Counted from the stretch's first letter, positions 1 through 8,426 are shown. The stretch: DNA of 64,000 nucleotides from Trichormus variabilis 0441 (GCF_009856605.1 NZ_CP047242.1:1424001-1488000), one strand, 5' to 3'. Made by a program: numbers and translations. Notes: generated by a model not told the origin, from the sequence alone.

Positions 1-169
1 CCTTTACCGTTCTAATTTGCTGTTTAAAGAAGCATTAGAAGAATTAGAAACCTTAGGTGATACAGAATACTTACAACACCTGCGCCGCTTCCTATTACTG
101 TCGCAAATGCCAGGCAGAAGGGGCTTAATTCCCGGCAGAGGAAAATCTGGTGGGAGTGATGAATCATAG
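1..169 (+). CDS. lpxA: LpxA, UDP-GlcNAc acyltransferase (3' end only)
   Basis: An open frame enters from the left edge (first full codon at 2) and stops at TAG 167-169. It encodes about 55 residues beginning LYRSNLLFKEALEEL and containing YLQHLRRFLL, which looks like the helical C-terminal part of LpxA. LpxA is the cytoplasmic enzyme that places the first acyl chain on UDP-GlcNAc in lipid A synthesis. The call is strengthened by lpxB following 130 bp downstream on the same strand, the usual order in cyanobacterial lpx clusters. The tail GRRGLIPGRGKSGGSDES is low complexity. Only the C-terminus is visible, so the catalytic left-handed helix cannot be checked. Confidence 0.75.
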   Translation, partial: LYRSNLLFKEALEELETLGDTEYLQHLRRFLLLSQMPGRRGLIPGRGKSGGSDES

Positions 170-298
170 GCAGGAGGTAGGAGGCAGGGGGAGCAGGGGG
201 GCAGGGGGCAGGGAGCATGGGAGAGAAGTTACTCAGCCATTTTTCCCTTCCCCCAGTCCCTAACCCCCAATCCCTAATCCCTAATCCCTAATATTAAA
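170..298. repeat. G-run and CCCTAAT repeats between lpxA and lpxB
   Basis: Five G-runs lie at 187-191, 196-201, 204-208, 211-213 and 219-221, separated by two to five bases, so a G-quadruplex could form on the + strand. It is followed by three tandem CCCTAAT units just before the lpxB start. Similar G-rich filler (GGGGCATGGGGCAT) occurs near 15911-15938. Confidence 0.6.
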
Positions 299-1453
299 AT
301 GCGTATATTTATTAGCACTGGCGAAGTTTCTGGCGATTTGCAAGGGGCGCTGTTGATTGCTGCCTTGAAGCGTCAGGCTGTGGCTATGGGGATGGAGTTA
401 GAGATTGTAGCCTTAGGTGGCGACAAAATGGCGGCGGCTGGGGCAACTATTTTGGGCAATACCAGTGGTATTGGTTCAATGGGGATTTTTGAGTCTCTGC
501 CCTATGTTTTGCCTACTTTGATAGTACAGCGACGAGCGATCGCCTATTTAAAACAAAATCCCCCAGACTTAGTAGTCCTGATTGATTACATGGGGCCTAA
601 TCTCGGTGTCGGCACTTATATGCAGAACCATTTACCTAATGTGCCTGTGGTGTATTATATAGCACCACAAGAGTGGGTTTGGTCGATGAGTTTGCGGAAT
701 ACATCCCGAATTGTTGGTTTTACAGATAAGTTATTAGCTATTTTCCCGGAAGAAGCTCGTTATTTTAGTAACAACGGTGCAAATGTTACCTGGGTGGGAC
801 ATCCTTTACTTGATAGGATGCAGGATGTTCCTAGCAGAGAAGAGGCTCGCGCTAATTTAGGCATTACACCAGAACAAAAAGCGATCGCTCTTTTGCCAGC
901 TTCCCGTCGGCAAGAGTTAAAATATCTACTACCGATAATTTTCCAATCTGCCCAAACTATTCAAGCTAAATTACCAGAAGCTCATTTTTGGATTCCCCTG
1001 TCGTTGGAAGTATACAGACAACCAATTGAAGCAGCCATCAAGGCTTATGGTTTACAGGCTACAGTAGTATCAGGTCAACAAAAAGAAGTATTTGCGGCGG
1101 CTGATATCGCCATTACCAAATCTGGTACGGTTAATTTAGAACTGGCATTGTTAAACGTGCCGCAAGTTGTAGTTTACCGCTTGCATCCCGTCACTGTGTG
1201 GATTGCGCGGAAAATCCTCAAAGGTTCCATTCCCTTCGCTTCCCCACCTAATTTAGTGGTGATGAAACCAATTGTCCCGGAGTTGTTACAAGAACAAGCA
1301 ACCCCAGAGAATATCACTCAAGCAGCGATGGAATTATTGCTCAATTGCGAGCGTCGTCAGCAAACCTTGGCAGACTATCACGAAATGCGCCAATGTTTGG
1401 GAGAATTAGGAGTATGCGATCGCGCAGCTCAAGAAATTTTGCAGATGCTTTAG
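299..1453 (+). CDS. lpxB: Lipid-A-disaccharide synthase LpxB
   Basis: The 384-residue protein begins MRIFISTGEVSGDLQGALL, matching the GE-SGD N-terminal signature of LpxB. It contains YYIAPQEWVWS, GHPLLDR, LLPASRRQE and AITKSGTVNLELAL, all typical of this GT-B fold glycosyltransferase. LpxB joins UDP-2,3-diacylglucosamine and lipid X to give the lipid A disaccharide at the inner face of the plasma membrane. The length matches the family (about 380). It lies directly after lpxA on the same strand, so the two are probably co-transcribed. The final coding bases run close to a dispersed palindromic repeat. ATG at 299 follows an AT-rich stretch without a clear Shine-Dalgarno, which is common in cyanobacteria. 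Confidence 0.95.
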   Translation: MRIFISTGEVSGDLQGALLIAALKRQAVAMGMELEIVALGGDKMAAAGATILGNTSGIGSMGIFESLPYVLPTLIVQRRAIAYLKQNPPDLVVLIDYMGPNLGVGTYMQNHLPNVPVVYYIAPQEWVWSMSLRNTSRIVGFTDKLLAIFPEEARYFSNNGANVTWVGHPLLDRMQDVPSREEARANLGITPEQKAIALLPASRRQELKYLLPIIFQSAQTIQAKLPEAHFWIPLSLEVYRQPIEAAIKAYGLQATVVSGQQKEVFAAADIAITKSGTVNLELALLNVPQVVVYRLHPVTVWIARKILKGSIPFASPPNLVVMKPIVPELLQEQATPENITQAAMELLLNCERRQQTLADYHEMRQCLGELGVCDRAAQEILQML

Positions 1454-1518
1454 AGCGTGCTGGGTCAAGTCGCTTCTCTACAAGATGTTGCGCGTTAATG
1501 GCGCAGGCGTAACGCTCC
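1454..1518. repeat. Dispersed palindromic repeat after lpxB
   Basis: GAGCGT near 1454 pairs with ACGCTC near 1511, and the stretch between contains GCGCGTTAATGGCGC. It looks like a Nostoc-type interspersed palindrome lying between the converging lpxB and hicBA genes, where it may act as a transcription barrier. Confidence 0.5.
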
Positions 1519-1529
1519 AAATTCAAAAT

Positions 1530-1727
1530 TCAAAAAAGGTCAATGGCTTGTATAACCTGTTTCACTATTTTTGGGTGCAATATTTTCCCTGAATGAAAAG
1601 GAATCACTACTCTCACTTCTTATCGAAAATAAATCCTGTGACTTCCTTTACCTCTAATTTGAATAAAACCTGCATCTAATAAAAGTTTTTCAGCTTCTGT
1701 TGCAGTCAAACGCGGCAGCTTAGGCAA
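1530..1727 (-). pseudogene. hicA: HicA toxin with an in-frame stop codon
   Basis: Read on the minus strand from a TTG at 1727-1725, the frame gives PKLPRLTATEAEKLLLDAGF, then GKGSHRIYFR, then a TAA at 1622-1620. It continues in the same frame with EVRVVIPFHSGKILHPKIV up to TGA at 1532-1530. The whole is 65 codons, the normal size of HicA, an mRNA interferase with a double-stranded-RNA-binding fold. The catalytic His sits in GSHRIY. The stop removes the second half, so the toxin should be inactive unless the stop is read through. The start overlaps the stop of hicB, as expected of a translationally coupled pair. A sequencing error at one base cannot be excluded. Confidence 0.8.
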
Positions 1728-1944
1728 CTTTTACCTCCAAGGTTATTGTGAAGATTTCCTTGTTCTGAAGCGCCTGTTTTTCTGAATTTGACAAGGTTTC
1801 TATATAAAGTTCAACTGCTTCTTGAATATTTACCTGTACTTCTTCTAGGGAATCACCTTGAGATTGACAACCGGGAAGTTCAGGACAATAAGCATAATAT
1901 CCATATTCATCTTTTTCAATAACAATGCTAACTTTATACGACAT
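1720..1944 (-). CDS. hicB: HicB-type antitoxin
   Basis: The 74-residue protein has the HicB-like partial RNase H fold signature: MSYKVSIVIEKDEYGYYAYCPELPGCQSQGDSLEEV followed by an IQEAVELYIE helix. This short form lacks a C-terminal DNA-binding domain. HicB binds and neutralises HicA. The gene precedes hicA and overlaps its start, the antitoxin-first order common in cyanobacteria. The antitoxin frame is intact although the toxin is interrupted, which is what decay of a toxin-antitoxin pair would look like. Its remaining role, if any, might be cross-neutralising other HicA proteins; this is inference. Confidence 0.85.
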   Translation of the reverse strand: MSYKVSIVIEKDEYGYYAYCPELPGCQSQGDSLEEVQVNIQEAVELYIETLSNSEKQALQNKEIFTITLEVKVA

Positions 1945-2060
1945 ATAAAAGTTACCTTTACTAGTTCAATAACTATTATCACCTCTCATTCCCCTCTTGT
2001 TAGGAAGGGTCAATATAGTATGAATACTGGGTTTCTCAAATTTATACCAGACATAGCCTA

Positions 2061-2645
2061 TTACGAATTGTCATAACTAGGTAGACTCAACTTAAATCCT
2101 GGCAAGACATTTTCACCCGATAATTCTGTGGGTAGATTTTGCATTTCTACGTTTTGGCTTTGACGATATATTTCTACTTGCTGCTGTTGGGGATTAATTA
2201 ACCATCCTAGCCGCACCCCTGCATCTATATATTCCCGCATTTTTTGGCGCAGCTTGTCTAAATCGTCTGTTGCTGACCTTAATTCAATGACGAAATCGGG
2301 TGCAATGGGGGGAAATTTACGTCTTTGTTCTGGAGTGAGTGCTTCCCAGCGTTCCCGACGAATCCACGCTGCATCAGGAGAACGGTCTGCGCCATTGGGT
2401 AATTTAAAGATAGTGGAGGAACTGAAAGTATAACCGAGTCCCGTTTGACGATTCCAGATACCCAGGTCAATCATTAAATCTGCTTCTCGATTACCGCTTT
2501 CTCCGCCAACAGGGGGCATAATTATCAATTCCCCCGTAGGAGTGCGTTCAAATTTCAATTCACTGTTATTTTGACATAGTTCATAAAACTGTTCGTCTGT
2601 GAGGTGGACGGTGTCTAGGTTTAATGTCAAAGGACTAATAACCAT
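2061..2645 (-). CDS. Uma2 family (DUF820) putative restriction endonuclease-like protein
   Basis: This 194-residue protein belongs to the Uma2/DUF820 family, hugely expanded in cyanobacteria. It opens with LTDEQFYELCQNN and FERTPTGELIIMPPVGGESG. The PD-(D/E)XK-like core is visible as RSPDAAWIRRERW, then FVIELRSATDDLDKLRQKMREYIDAGVRLGWLINP, then VEIYR. The length is normal. Nuclease activity is predicted from the fold and has not been shown for most members; biological roles are unknown. It stands alone on the minus strand between hicBA and the divergent methyltransferase, so a link to that methyltransferase is possible but unsupported. Confidence 0.85.
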   Translation of the reverse strand: MVISPLTLNLDTVHLTDEQFYELCQNNSELKFERTPTGELIIMPPVGGESGNREADLMIDLGIWNRQTGLGYTFSSSTIFKLPNGADRSPDAAWIRRERWEALTPEQRRKFPPIAPDFVIELRSATDDLDKLRQKMREYIDAGVRLGWLINPQQQQVEIYRQSQNVEMQNLPTELSGENVLPGFKLSLPSYDNS

Positions 2646-2880
2646 AGAGATAGTTAAAATAGCGTCGCGTAATACTATGCTAATTCTTCTGGAATTACCA
2701 AAACAGTCCTGAAATCTTGACTCAAAAGTACTGAGTCACAACAGTTACGGATTAACCATGATGATTTACATATTCATCTTGTTATAGAATATACTAATTT
2801 CAATTTTCCTAAGAATACTTTAATTAATCGCTGGTTCAACAATTCTTCTTACTGTTCATCGGTCAACGTCTGCATCATCA

Positions 2881-4176
2881 ATGAGTTCCAGCACCCAGGA
2901 ATTAAAACGCAACTCTAAGCAACGACGACCCATCGCCGTAGATTTGTTTGCAGGTGCAGGGGGGATGACTCTTGGTTTTGAACAGGCTGGTTTTGATGTG
3001 TTGGCGGCGGTGGAAATTGACCCCATTCATTGTGCAGTACATGAGTATAACTTTCCTTTTTGCTCAGTTTTGTGCAAAAGTGTAGAGGAGACAACAGGAA
3101 AAGAGATACGCGATCGCTCCAAAATTAATAACCAGGACATTGATGTTATTATTTGCGGTTCGCCCTGCCAAGGTTTTTCCCTCATGGGTAAGCGAATTTT
3201 TGATGACCCCCGTAACTCCTTGGTATTTCACTTTCATCGGTTAGTACTGGAGTTACAACCGAAATTTTTTGTGATGGAAAATGTGCGGGGGATAACCCTT
3301 GGTGAACATAAACAAATCCTCCAAGCCTTGATTCATGAGTTTAAAAGCCACGGTTATCAAGTGGAAGAGAATTATCAAGTTCTCAATGCTGCTCATTATG
3401 GAGTACCGCAAGCGCGGGAAAGATTATTTCTCATTGGTGCCAGGGAAGATGTAAAGTTACCAAAATACCCCAAACCAATTACCAAACCAGCGAAATCAAA
3501 TAACTCAAAAGCCAAGAATTTATCTCGTTTGCCACTTTGTCCCACTGTTTGGGAGGCCATTGGCGATTTACCGGAGGTAGAACAATACCCGGAATTGTTA
3601 ACAAGAGATTGGATAATTGCCGAGTATGGCAAACCCAGTAATTACGCTGCCGTACTTCGCGGTATTAGTACTTTAGCAGATGATTATTCATGCGATCGCC
3701 TATTTGATTCTCGTCTTCTTTCTTCCAGCCTCAGAACCAAACATTCACAGACAACTATAGAACGTTTTGCCGCTACAATCCCAGGTGAAAGAGAACCAAT
3801 CAGCCGATTCCATAAACTGCATCCATCTGGTGTCTGCAATACATTAAGAGCAGGAACAGATAAATATAAAGGTTCTTTCACCTCTCCGAGACCAATTCAT
3901 CCATTCACACCCCGATGTATTACAGTCCGAGAAGCCGCACGCTTGCATTCTTATCCAGACTGGTTTAGATTTCATATCACCAAATGGCATGGTTTTCGCC
4001 AAGTCGGTAACTCTGTACCGCCATTACTAGCAAAAGCAGTTGCCAGCGAGATTATTCGCAGATTGAATATATCACCTGTTAAACCCAGTATTCATTACCC
4101 ATTGGGGCAAGAAAAGCTACTACAATTCAATATCTCCCAAGCTGCACAGCATTATTCTAGCTTGAAAGGGGTGTAA
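2881..4176 (+). CDS. Solitary DNA (cytosine-5-)-methyltransferase
   Basis: The 431-residue protein has the ordered C5-methyltransferase motifs. Motif I is DLFAGAGGMTLGFEQAGF (residues 21-38). Motif IV is GSPCQGFS with catalytic Cys96. Motif VI is MENVRG (132-137) and motif VIII is QARERLFLIGAR (about 177-188). Motif X near the C-terminus is GNSVPPLLAKAV. The target-recognition region lies between about residues 190 and 345. It transfers a methyl group from S-adenosylmethionine to cytosine in a specific DNA site. No restriction enzyme gene is adjacent apart from the generic Uma2 protein, so it is probably an orphan methylase. Nostoc and Synechocystis have orphan C5 enzymes acting on CGATCG, the core of HIP1; whether this is that enzyme cannot be told from sequence alone. 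Confidence 0.93.
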   Translation: MSSSTQELKRNSKQRRPIAVDLFAGAGGMTLGFEQAGFDVLAAVEIDPIHCAVHEYNFPFCSVLCKSVEETTGKEIRDRSKINNQDIDVIICGSPCQGFSLMGKRIFDDPRNSLVFHFHRLVLELQPKFFVMENVRGITLGEHKQILQALIHEFKSHGYQVEENYQVLNAAHYGVPQARERLFLIGAREDVKLPKYPKPITKPAKSNNSKAKNLSRLPLCPTVWEAIGDLPEVEQYPELLTRDWIIAEYGKPSNYAAVLRGISTLADDYSCDRLFDSRLLSSSLRTKHSQTTIERFAATIPGEREPISRFHKLHPSGVCNTLRAGTDKYKGSFTSPRPIHPFTPRCITVREAARLHSYPDWFRFHITKWHGFRQVGNSVPPLLAKAVASEIIRRLNISPVKPSIHYPLGQEKLLQFNISQAAQHYSSLKGV

Positions 4177-4188
4177 GGGTGTCTGACA

Positions 4189-4212
4189 GGTGTAGGTTTT
4201 TTACACTACACC
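4189..4212. terminator. Hairpin between converging genes
   Basis: GGTGTAG at 4189-4195 and CTACACC at 4206-4212 form a perfect 7 bp stem around a T-rich loop. It lies 13 bp after the methyltransferase stop and before the converging CmcJ-like gene. It is followed by GGGGTATA repeats, not a T-tract, so termination is inferred from position. Confidence 0.45.
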
Positions 4213-4305
4213 CCAAAACACGGGTTTAGGGTGTAGGGGTATAGGGGTATAAGGATTGATGAAACTATTATTCTTGTGTTAGTGCGAGAGTTATCACTCA
4301 TCACT

Positions 4306-5166
4306 TTAATAAAAAACAAATGTCCGCAACTCTATACTCTCTCTAGGCGGTGCATCTATAGGACTGCTGGGATCTTCAAAGGCTGTGTGAGCAGCAAAGC
4401 GTGCGCGTCCGTCTTCCGCAGAGTCGAAACATTTGATAAATAGAACCTCGTCCCTTCGCATTTGCGGAAAGTAGAACCATTGGTGTTCTGGATTATAGGT
4501 GACTGCGTAGGTTTCACCAATGCGATCTCGATACACCAAGTCTCCAGCTACAAGGTCTGATGGTGCAATGCTTTGAGCATCACAAACTGCTAAGGGTGAC
4601 TCTTGAATTGTGTTAGCGATGCCTCGCCAAACATTGATAATGGCAAACCGTTGTTGTAATAGCCTATCAATGTCTTCTATACCTCGTGCAGCTAACTCCA
4701 AACGCGCCCGTGTATAGCCAGATTTAGCGGTAAAGTCGTTATGTACACGCTTCGCCGGCTCTTTAATGTTGTTCTGACCTGGCTTTGATTGCGCCGCATT
4801 ACGCAGGGTGTGATCAAATATCACAACTTGAGAAGCACCGGTGAGTTCCTTCAGTAGTTGCTCTGCTTCTGGATAGTAAACTTGGCGCATTTCTTCCTCG
4901 TCATAAAAGTCGCGGACGCTGGTGTTGTAAGTAGTAAATGCAAAACCCTGTTCATCTAGAGAGATTTTCTCTGATATAGAACGAGCATTATAAATTGGCA
5001 GTTTATAAGTCTGAAAAGTTCCGTTAGTGCGAGGAACTCCTGGTGGCGGTTCATAGGTGTAGTTGACGGGTTTTTCTGCCATCGGTATCAAATAGCTGAG
5101 GTTAGCCTCTAACGATGGCAAGCCGTAGGAAAGCGGTTTATCTAGAACTTGGTTATTTAAGCTCAT
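4306..5166 (-). CDS. CmcJ/NvfI (AsaB) family oxygenase
   Basis: The 286-residue protein matches the CmcJ/NvfI/AsaB (GA4 desaturase-like) family. It has an N-terminal NYTYEPPPGVPRTNGT stretch, a KRVHNDFTAKSGYTRAR segment with a likely His-x-Asp iron ligand pair, FAIINVWRG, a DLVAGDLVYRDRIGETYAV strand region, and the typical end DAPPRESIELRTFVFY. Members are Fe(II)/2-oxoglutarate-type oxygenases acting on small molecules in cephamycin, meroterpenoid and gibberellin pathways. It is the last gene of a minus-strand run and follows the FAD-dependent monooxygenase gene by 39 bp, so the two probably act together. The substrate is unknown; the sulfur-scavenging role is inferred from the neighbours. 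Confidence 0.7.
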   Translation of the reverse strand: MSLNNQVLDKPLSYGLPSLEANLSYLIPMAEKPVNYTYEPPPGVPRTNGTFQTYKLPIYNARSISEKISLDEQGFAFTTYNTSVRDFYDEEEMRQVYYPEAEQLLKELTGASQVVIFDHTLRNAAQSKPGQNNIKEPAKRVHNDFTAKSGYTRARLELAARGIEDIDRLLQQRFAIINVWRGIANTIQESPLAVCDAQSIAPSDLVAGDLVYRDRIGETYAVTYNPEHQWFYFPQMRRDEVLFIKCFDSAEDGRARFAAHTAFEDPSSPIDAPPRESIELRTFVFY

Positions 5167-5205
5167 AGGTTATACCTGTTTGAGAATTATAAAATCTACG
5201 CAGAT

Positions 5206-6648
5206 TTAGCTGACTCCCACCTTAGCTGCCTCTTTCCATACTGCATCTGCGTACAGTGATGGCTCGAAGTCTGGTGCCACGTTATCACTAGTAATCCGGG
5301 CTTCGTGTAATGACCAGTCCGCAAAGAATAAGTCGTGGCTGATACGTGATACTATTGCTGGCACATCACGCCTGATGCTAGGTACATCGCCAATGGGCAG
5401 ACCGAAACTGACGAAGCCAGCAGGATTGAAAACATGAATATCCTTTAAGTAAGGCGCACTACCAAGGACTTTTTCTTGGTATTCATGGGCGTTACCAAGA
5501 TAAGGGTAAGTACTAAGTTGTTCGTTGCGCTGATCGGCTGGTGGCTCGTAGCGATCGCGCCAAAGGGCAATATGATGGGCAAAATCAGCAAGTTCTGGCC
5601 GCTTGGTCGGGTCAACAAAATAGCCAGTCCCAGCGATCGCAAAATCGAACTCAAAAACATCATCATTCACCTGAGCCACAATGCGATCGCCCTGGTTATG
5701 AGCCTCTCTCCAAGGTGCAGATAAGTGCAGATGAAAGTTAGAAAATGCAGTTACTCGTTCAATTGCATCTGGCGGTGGTGTAGAGCCAGCCTGATTAAAT
5801 CGCCAAGCTTGGAACCAACGAGCCGCATCAGGTAGTTGTGCATAGTTATAGTAAGCACCAGGATAACCCCGCACACGAATCACAGGTAAAGATGCGATTT
5901 CAGACCGTCGTGCAAACAGGTGTACTTCTTTCGCACCTGATTCCAGTGCTACTCCTGCGGCATCGAAAGCTGAAGCCGCCGCACCCAGAACAGCTACAGT
6001 CTTGCCGCGTAACTCATGGAAATCAATTTCATCAGAGGTATGTGCATATAACTTGCGCGGCAGAGATGCCAGTACAGGCGGTATGTTTGGGCCACCAGTA
6101 CCAGCTACACCATTGGCGAAGATAATCTTACGTGTCGTTTCTATCTGCGAAACACCACTCACTTCCAGGTGTAGACGAAAGAAACCTGCTACTGGCTCAA
6201 TTCGCACCAACTTCGTCTGATACCTAACTGGAATATTCAAGAAATGCCGATACCAACTGAGATACTCAGCCCATAATACTCGTGGAATCCGGTCAATAGC
6301 TGCGTATGCCTCAACACCGTGCCGTGCCTCATACCAAGCCTGAAAAGACAGCGCGGGAACGCCTAGTTCTGGCCCTGGCAGATTTTTTGGTGTGCGTAGC
6401 TTTTTCATCCGCGCTCGCGTCAGCCATACACCTGCATGGCCTTCGTCAAGAGCCGCGTCGATAACTGTTACGCGACCAATACCAGCACGTCGTAGAGCAA
6501 ATGCGAAAGTACTACCACTGCCACTACCACCTACTATCGTCACATTGTGGTCAATGTCTGGGCGATCGCTCACCCAGTTTTCGGGATCGGGGCCAAGTAA
6601 GCGCAAAGCCTCGCGTGCGGCAAAATCGAGGTCAGTCGTTGTTGTCAT
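5206..6648 (-). CDS. FAD/NAD(P)-binding flavin monooxygenase-like protein
   Basis: The 480-residue protein has two Rossmann motifs. The first is VTIVGGSGSGSTFAFALRRAG near residue 37 for FAD. The second is GKTVAVLGAAASAFDAAGVAL near residue 220 for NADPH. The arrangement is that of single-component class B flavin monooxygenases, or of SidA/IucD-like hydroxylases. Such enzymes oxygenate soft nucleophiles such as sulfur or nitrogen. It is separated by 39 bp from the downstream CmcJ-like gene and by 467 bp from the upstream SfnB-like gene, so it may have its own promoter. A GATTTACC word lies about 195 bp upstream. The substrate is not predictable. Confidence 0.75.
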   Translation of the reverse strand: MTTTTDLDFAAREALRLLGPDPENWVSDRPDIDHNVTIVGGSGSGSTFAFALRRAGIGRVTVIDAALDEGHAGVWLTRARMKKLRTPKNLPGPELGVPALSFQAWYEARHGVEAYAAIDRIPRVLWAEYLSWYRHFLNIPVRYQTKLVRIEPVAGFFRLHLEVSGVSQIETTRKIIFANGVAGTGGPNIPPVLASLPRKLYAHTSDEIDFHELRGKTVAVLGAAASAFDAAGVALESGAKEVHLFARRSEIASLPVIRVRGYPGAYYNYAQLPDAARWFQAWRFNQAGSTPPPDAIERVTAFSNFHLHLSAPWREAHNQGDRIVAQVNDDVFEFDFAIAGTGYFVDPTKRPELADFAHHIALWRDRYEPPADQRNEQLSTYPYLGNAHEYQEKVLGSAPYLKDIHVFNPAGFVSFGLPIGDVPSIRRDVPAIVSRISHDLFFADWSLHEARITSDNVAPDFEPSLYADAVWKEAAKVGVS

Positions 6649-7115
6649 ATCGGTCTTTCAAGATGAAACAAGATTTTACGAAGATTAGTGCTGAGAGAAC
6701 CAGAATTTTTAGTCTCCTGCAAAGAGTACAGGTAGATTAAACTGCCTCTAATATGATGAAATACTCTCCAGCTACCAAACTTGCTTGTAGACTCTGACTA
6801 ATTGCTATACAAGGGATGAAAAGAGATGCTGTTTAGTGAGAGATTTACCACAAAGTTATGTAGCGATCTTACTCACCAAATATAACTTACACACATTGAT
6901 ACAAAAAATCTGTACTGAAGAGCACAATTACATGATAGACTAACAATTAGTCAAACTAATATTAAGTGTTGCAAACAAATAATTACTGGGTCAATTAGAT
7001 AAATTTTCCGGCGTTGCATAAATGCGGGATGAATTGAGGGTTAACATCACAGTGAATCAATGTGAAGCCAGATGAATTGAAAGTTCGTTCAATCATCTTG
7101 CCTGGATGGTACGCC
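6649..7115. other. Intergenic region, probable promoter and a possible IS remnant
   Basis: No credible coding frame. GATTTACC at 6842-6849 partly matches the TTTACCGTA word seen before other genes of this island. The stretch 7008-7030 (GGCGTTGCATAAATGCGGGATGA) resembles the terminal sequence of some cyanobacterial IS5-like elements, but no partner end was found, so it is only a possible scar. Confidence 0.35.
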
Positions 7116-8354
7116 TTAAAAAAATCCTCTCTGTGGCAAAGGCTTACCATTGATCTCGTAATCGCCAATTGCACGCGCCTTAAAGTGATTGGGGTTATGT
7201 GAGGATAAAGTACGGGCATTGCGCCAATGACGGTCAAAGTTAGAGCTTTTCTTGGTTGTCGAAGCCCCGCCAACTTCAAATAGTAAGGTGGCTGAACGTA
7301 ACGCTAAATCATCAACAATTAGTTTGGCTTTAGCTGCATTCAAAGAAGTTTCTAACGCTACAGCCGTTTCTGCTTCTTCACTTTGAGCTTTAGCCGCAGA
7401 AAGGCGATCGAGTCCATCGGCTGCGGCTAAAACGATCGCTTCCGCCGCAAAGGCATGAGCAGAAATTTGTCCGACGGTTTGCTGCAAGATGGGGTCATCT
7501 GCTGCTTGCTCAGATACCGCATGGTAGAAAGTCCGAGATCGATTATGAACGAGGGTTGTGGCATCACGCAGAACGCTACGAATAATACCAGCGTTAATTG
7601 CTGTCAAGAATAATTGTGGGACGATATTGTATGGCAGATAATCTTTATCTGTATCTGTCTCAAAAATTACTTCTTCTGCCTCTACGCGCACATTAGTGAA
7701 GTTAGTCGTTCCTGTGCCTGTAAGCCTTTGCCCAAATCCATCCCAGTCATCTACAAGCTCAATTCCCTCACGGTTAGTAGGAATGAGGATAAACGCTGTA
7801 GTGCCGTCGGGTACTAGTACACGTACAAAAATCAAGTCTGCATAAAGGCTGCCGGTGCTGTAATACTTCGTCCCATTCAGACGATAGCCGTCGCCATCGG
7901 GCGTTAATTTTGTATTCACGACTTGACCGCCGCCAGCCCGTTTAACTTCCAATTCGGTAGAAGCAAGTCCAATAATTGCCCCATCGGCAACAGCTTTTAA
8001 CCAGCGACGATTTCTTTCGGTGCGTTGAGAACGCAAAATTCGCTCTGTGACAGAAAAATGATTCCGCACAATGTGAGCCACGTTCGGGTCAGCATCGCCT
8101 AACTTAATCACCACCTCGAATAATTCCCGCGCCGTGCTACCACCACCACCTTCAGTGACGGGGATTCGCAATGCACCCAACCGGGAACGCCGGATTAAAT
8201 CAACCACATCAAAAGGTAGGATGCGATCGCGATCGCGTTCACTAGCTCCCAGAGCAATGAAATCAAACAAAGCTTGTAGTTCAGGAGATTTAGGCGTAAC
8301 CGGAGATGAAAATTTGAAGGTGGAATCTATAACTTTTTCTTCAATTTGAGTCAT
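7116..8354 (-). CDS. SfnB/DszC-like acyl-CoA dehydrogenase-fold monooxygenase
   Basis: The 412-residue protein has the acyl-CoA dehydrogenase fold in the version used by flavin-dependent monooxygenases SfnB and DszC. It shows VTEGGGGSTARELFEVVIKLGDADPNVAHIVRNHF, the mid-domain GTKYYSTGSLYADLIFVRV and NREGIELVDDWDGFGQRLTGTGTTNF, and the C-terminal helical part ending HFKARAIGDYEINGKPLPQRGFF. DszC oxidises dibenzothiophene to its sulfone with FMNH2; SfnB is linked to dimethyl sulfone use. It sits 72 bp downstream of the NtaA/DszA-type monooxygenase, the same pairing found in C-S bond-cleaving pathways. It needs reduced flavin from a reductase; none is encoded nearby. Confidence 0.82.
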   Translation of the reverse strand: MTQIEEKVIDSTFKFSSPVTPKSPELQALFDFIALGASERDRDRILPFDVVDLIRRSRLGALRIPVTEGGGGSTARELFEVVIKLGDADPNVAHIVRNHFSVTERILRSQRTERNRRWLKAVADGAIIGLASTELEVKRAGGGQVVNTKLTPDGDGYRLNGTKYYSTGSLYADLIFVRVLVPDGTTAFILIPTNREGIELVDDWDGFGQRLTGTGTTNFTNVRVEAEEVIFETDTDKDYLPYNIVPQLFLTAINAGIIRSVLRDATTLVHNRSRTFYHAVSEQAADDPILQQTVGQISAHAFAAEAIVLAAADGLDRLSAAKAQSEEAETAVALETSLNAAKAKLIVDDLALRSATLLFEVGGASTTKKSSNFDRHWRNARTLSSHNPNHFKARAIGDYEINGKPLPQRGFF

Positions 8355-8426
8355 TGTTTTTCTCTCTATTTTTAGAACATTGGAGTATTAGGAAGAGATT
8401 TTGATGTTCAATTCAATCAAACGTAT

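Noticed and set aside
2646..2880. Possible second Uma2 relic between the Uma2 gene and the methyltransferase
   Set aside because: A short frame reading VIEYTNFNFPKNTLINRW was noticed but does not align with the family pattern.
5476..5741. Plus-strand frames inside the flavin monooxygenase gene
   Set aside because: They overlap a well-supported gene on the other strand, have no family resemblance and no ribosome-binding site.
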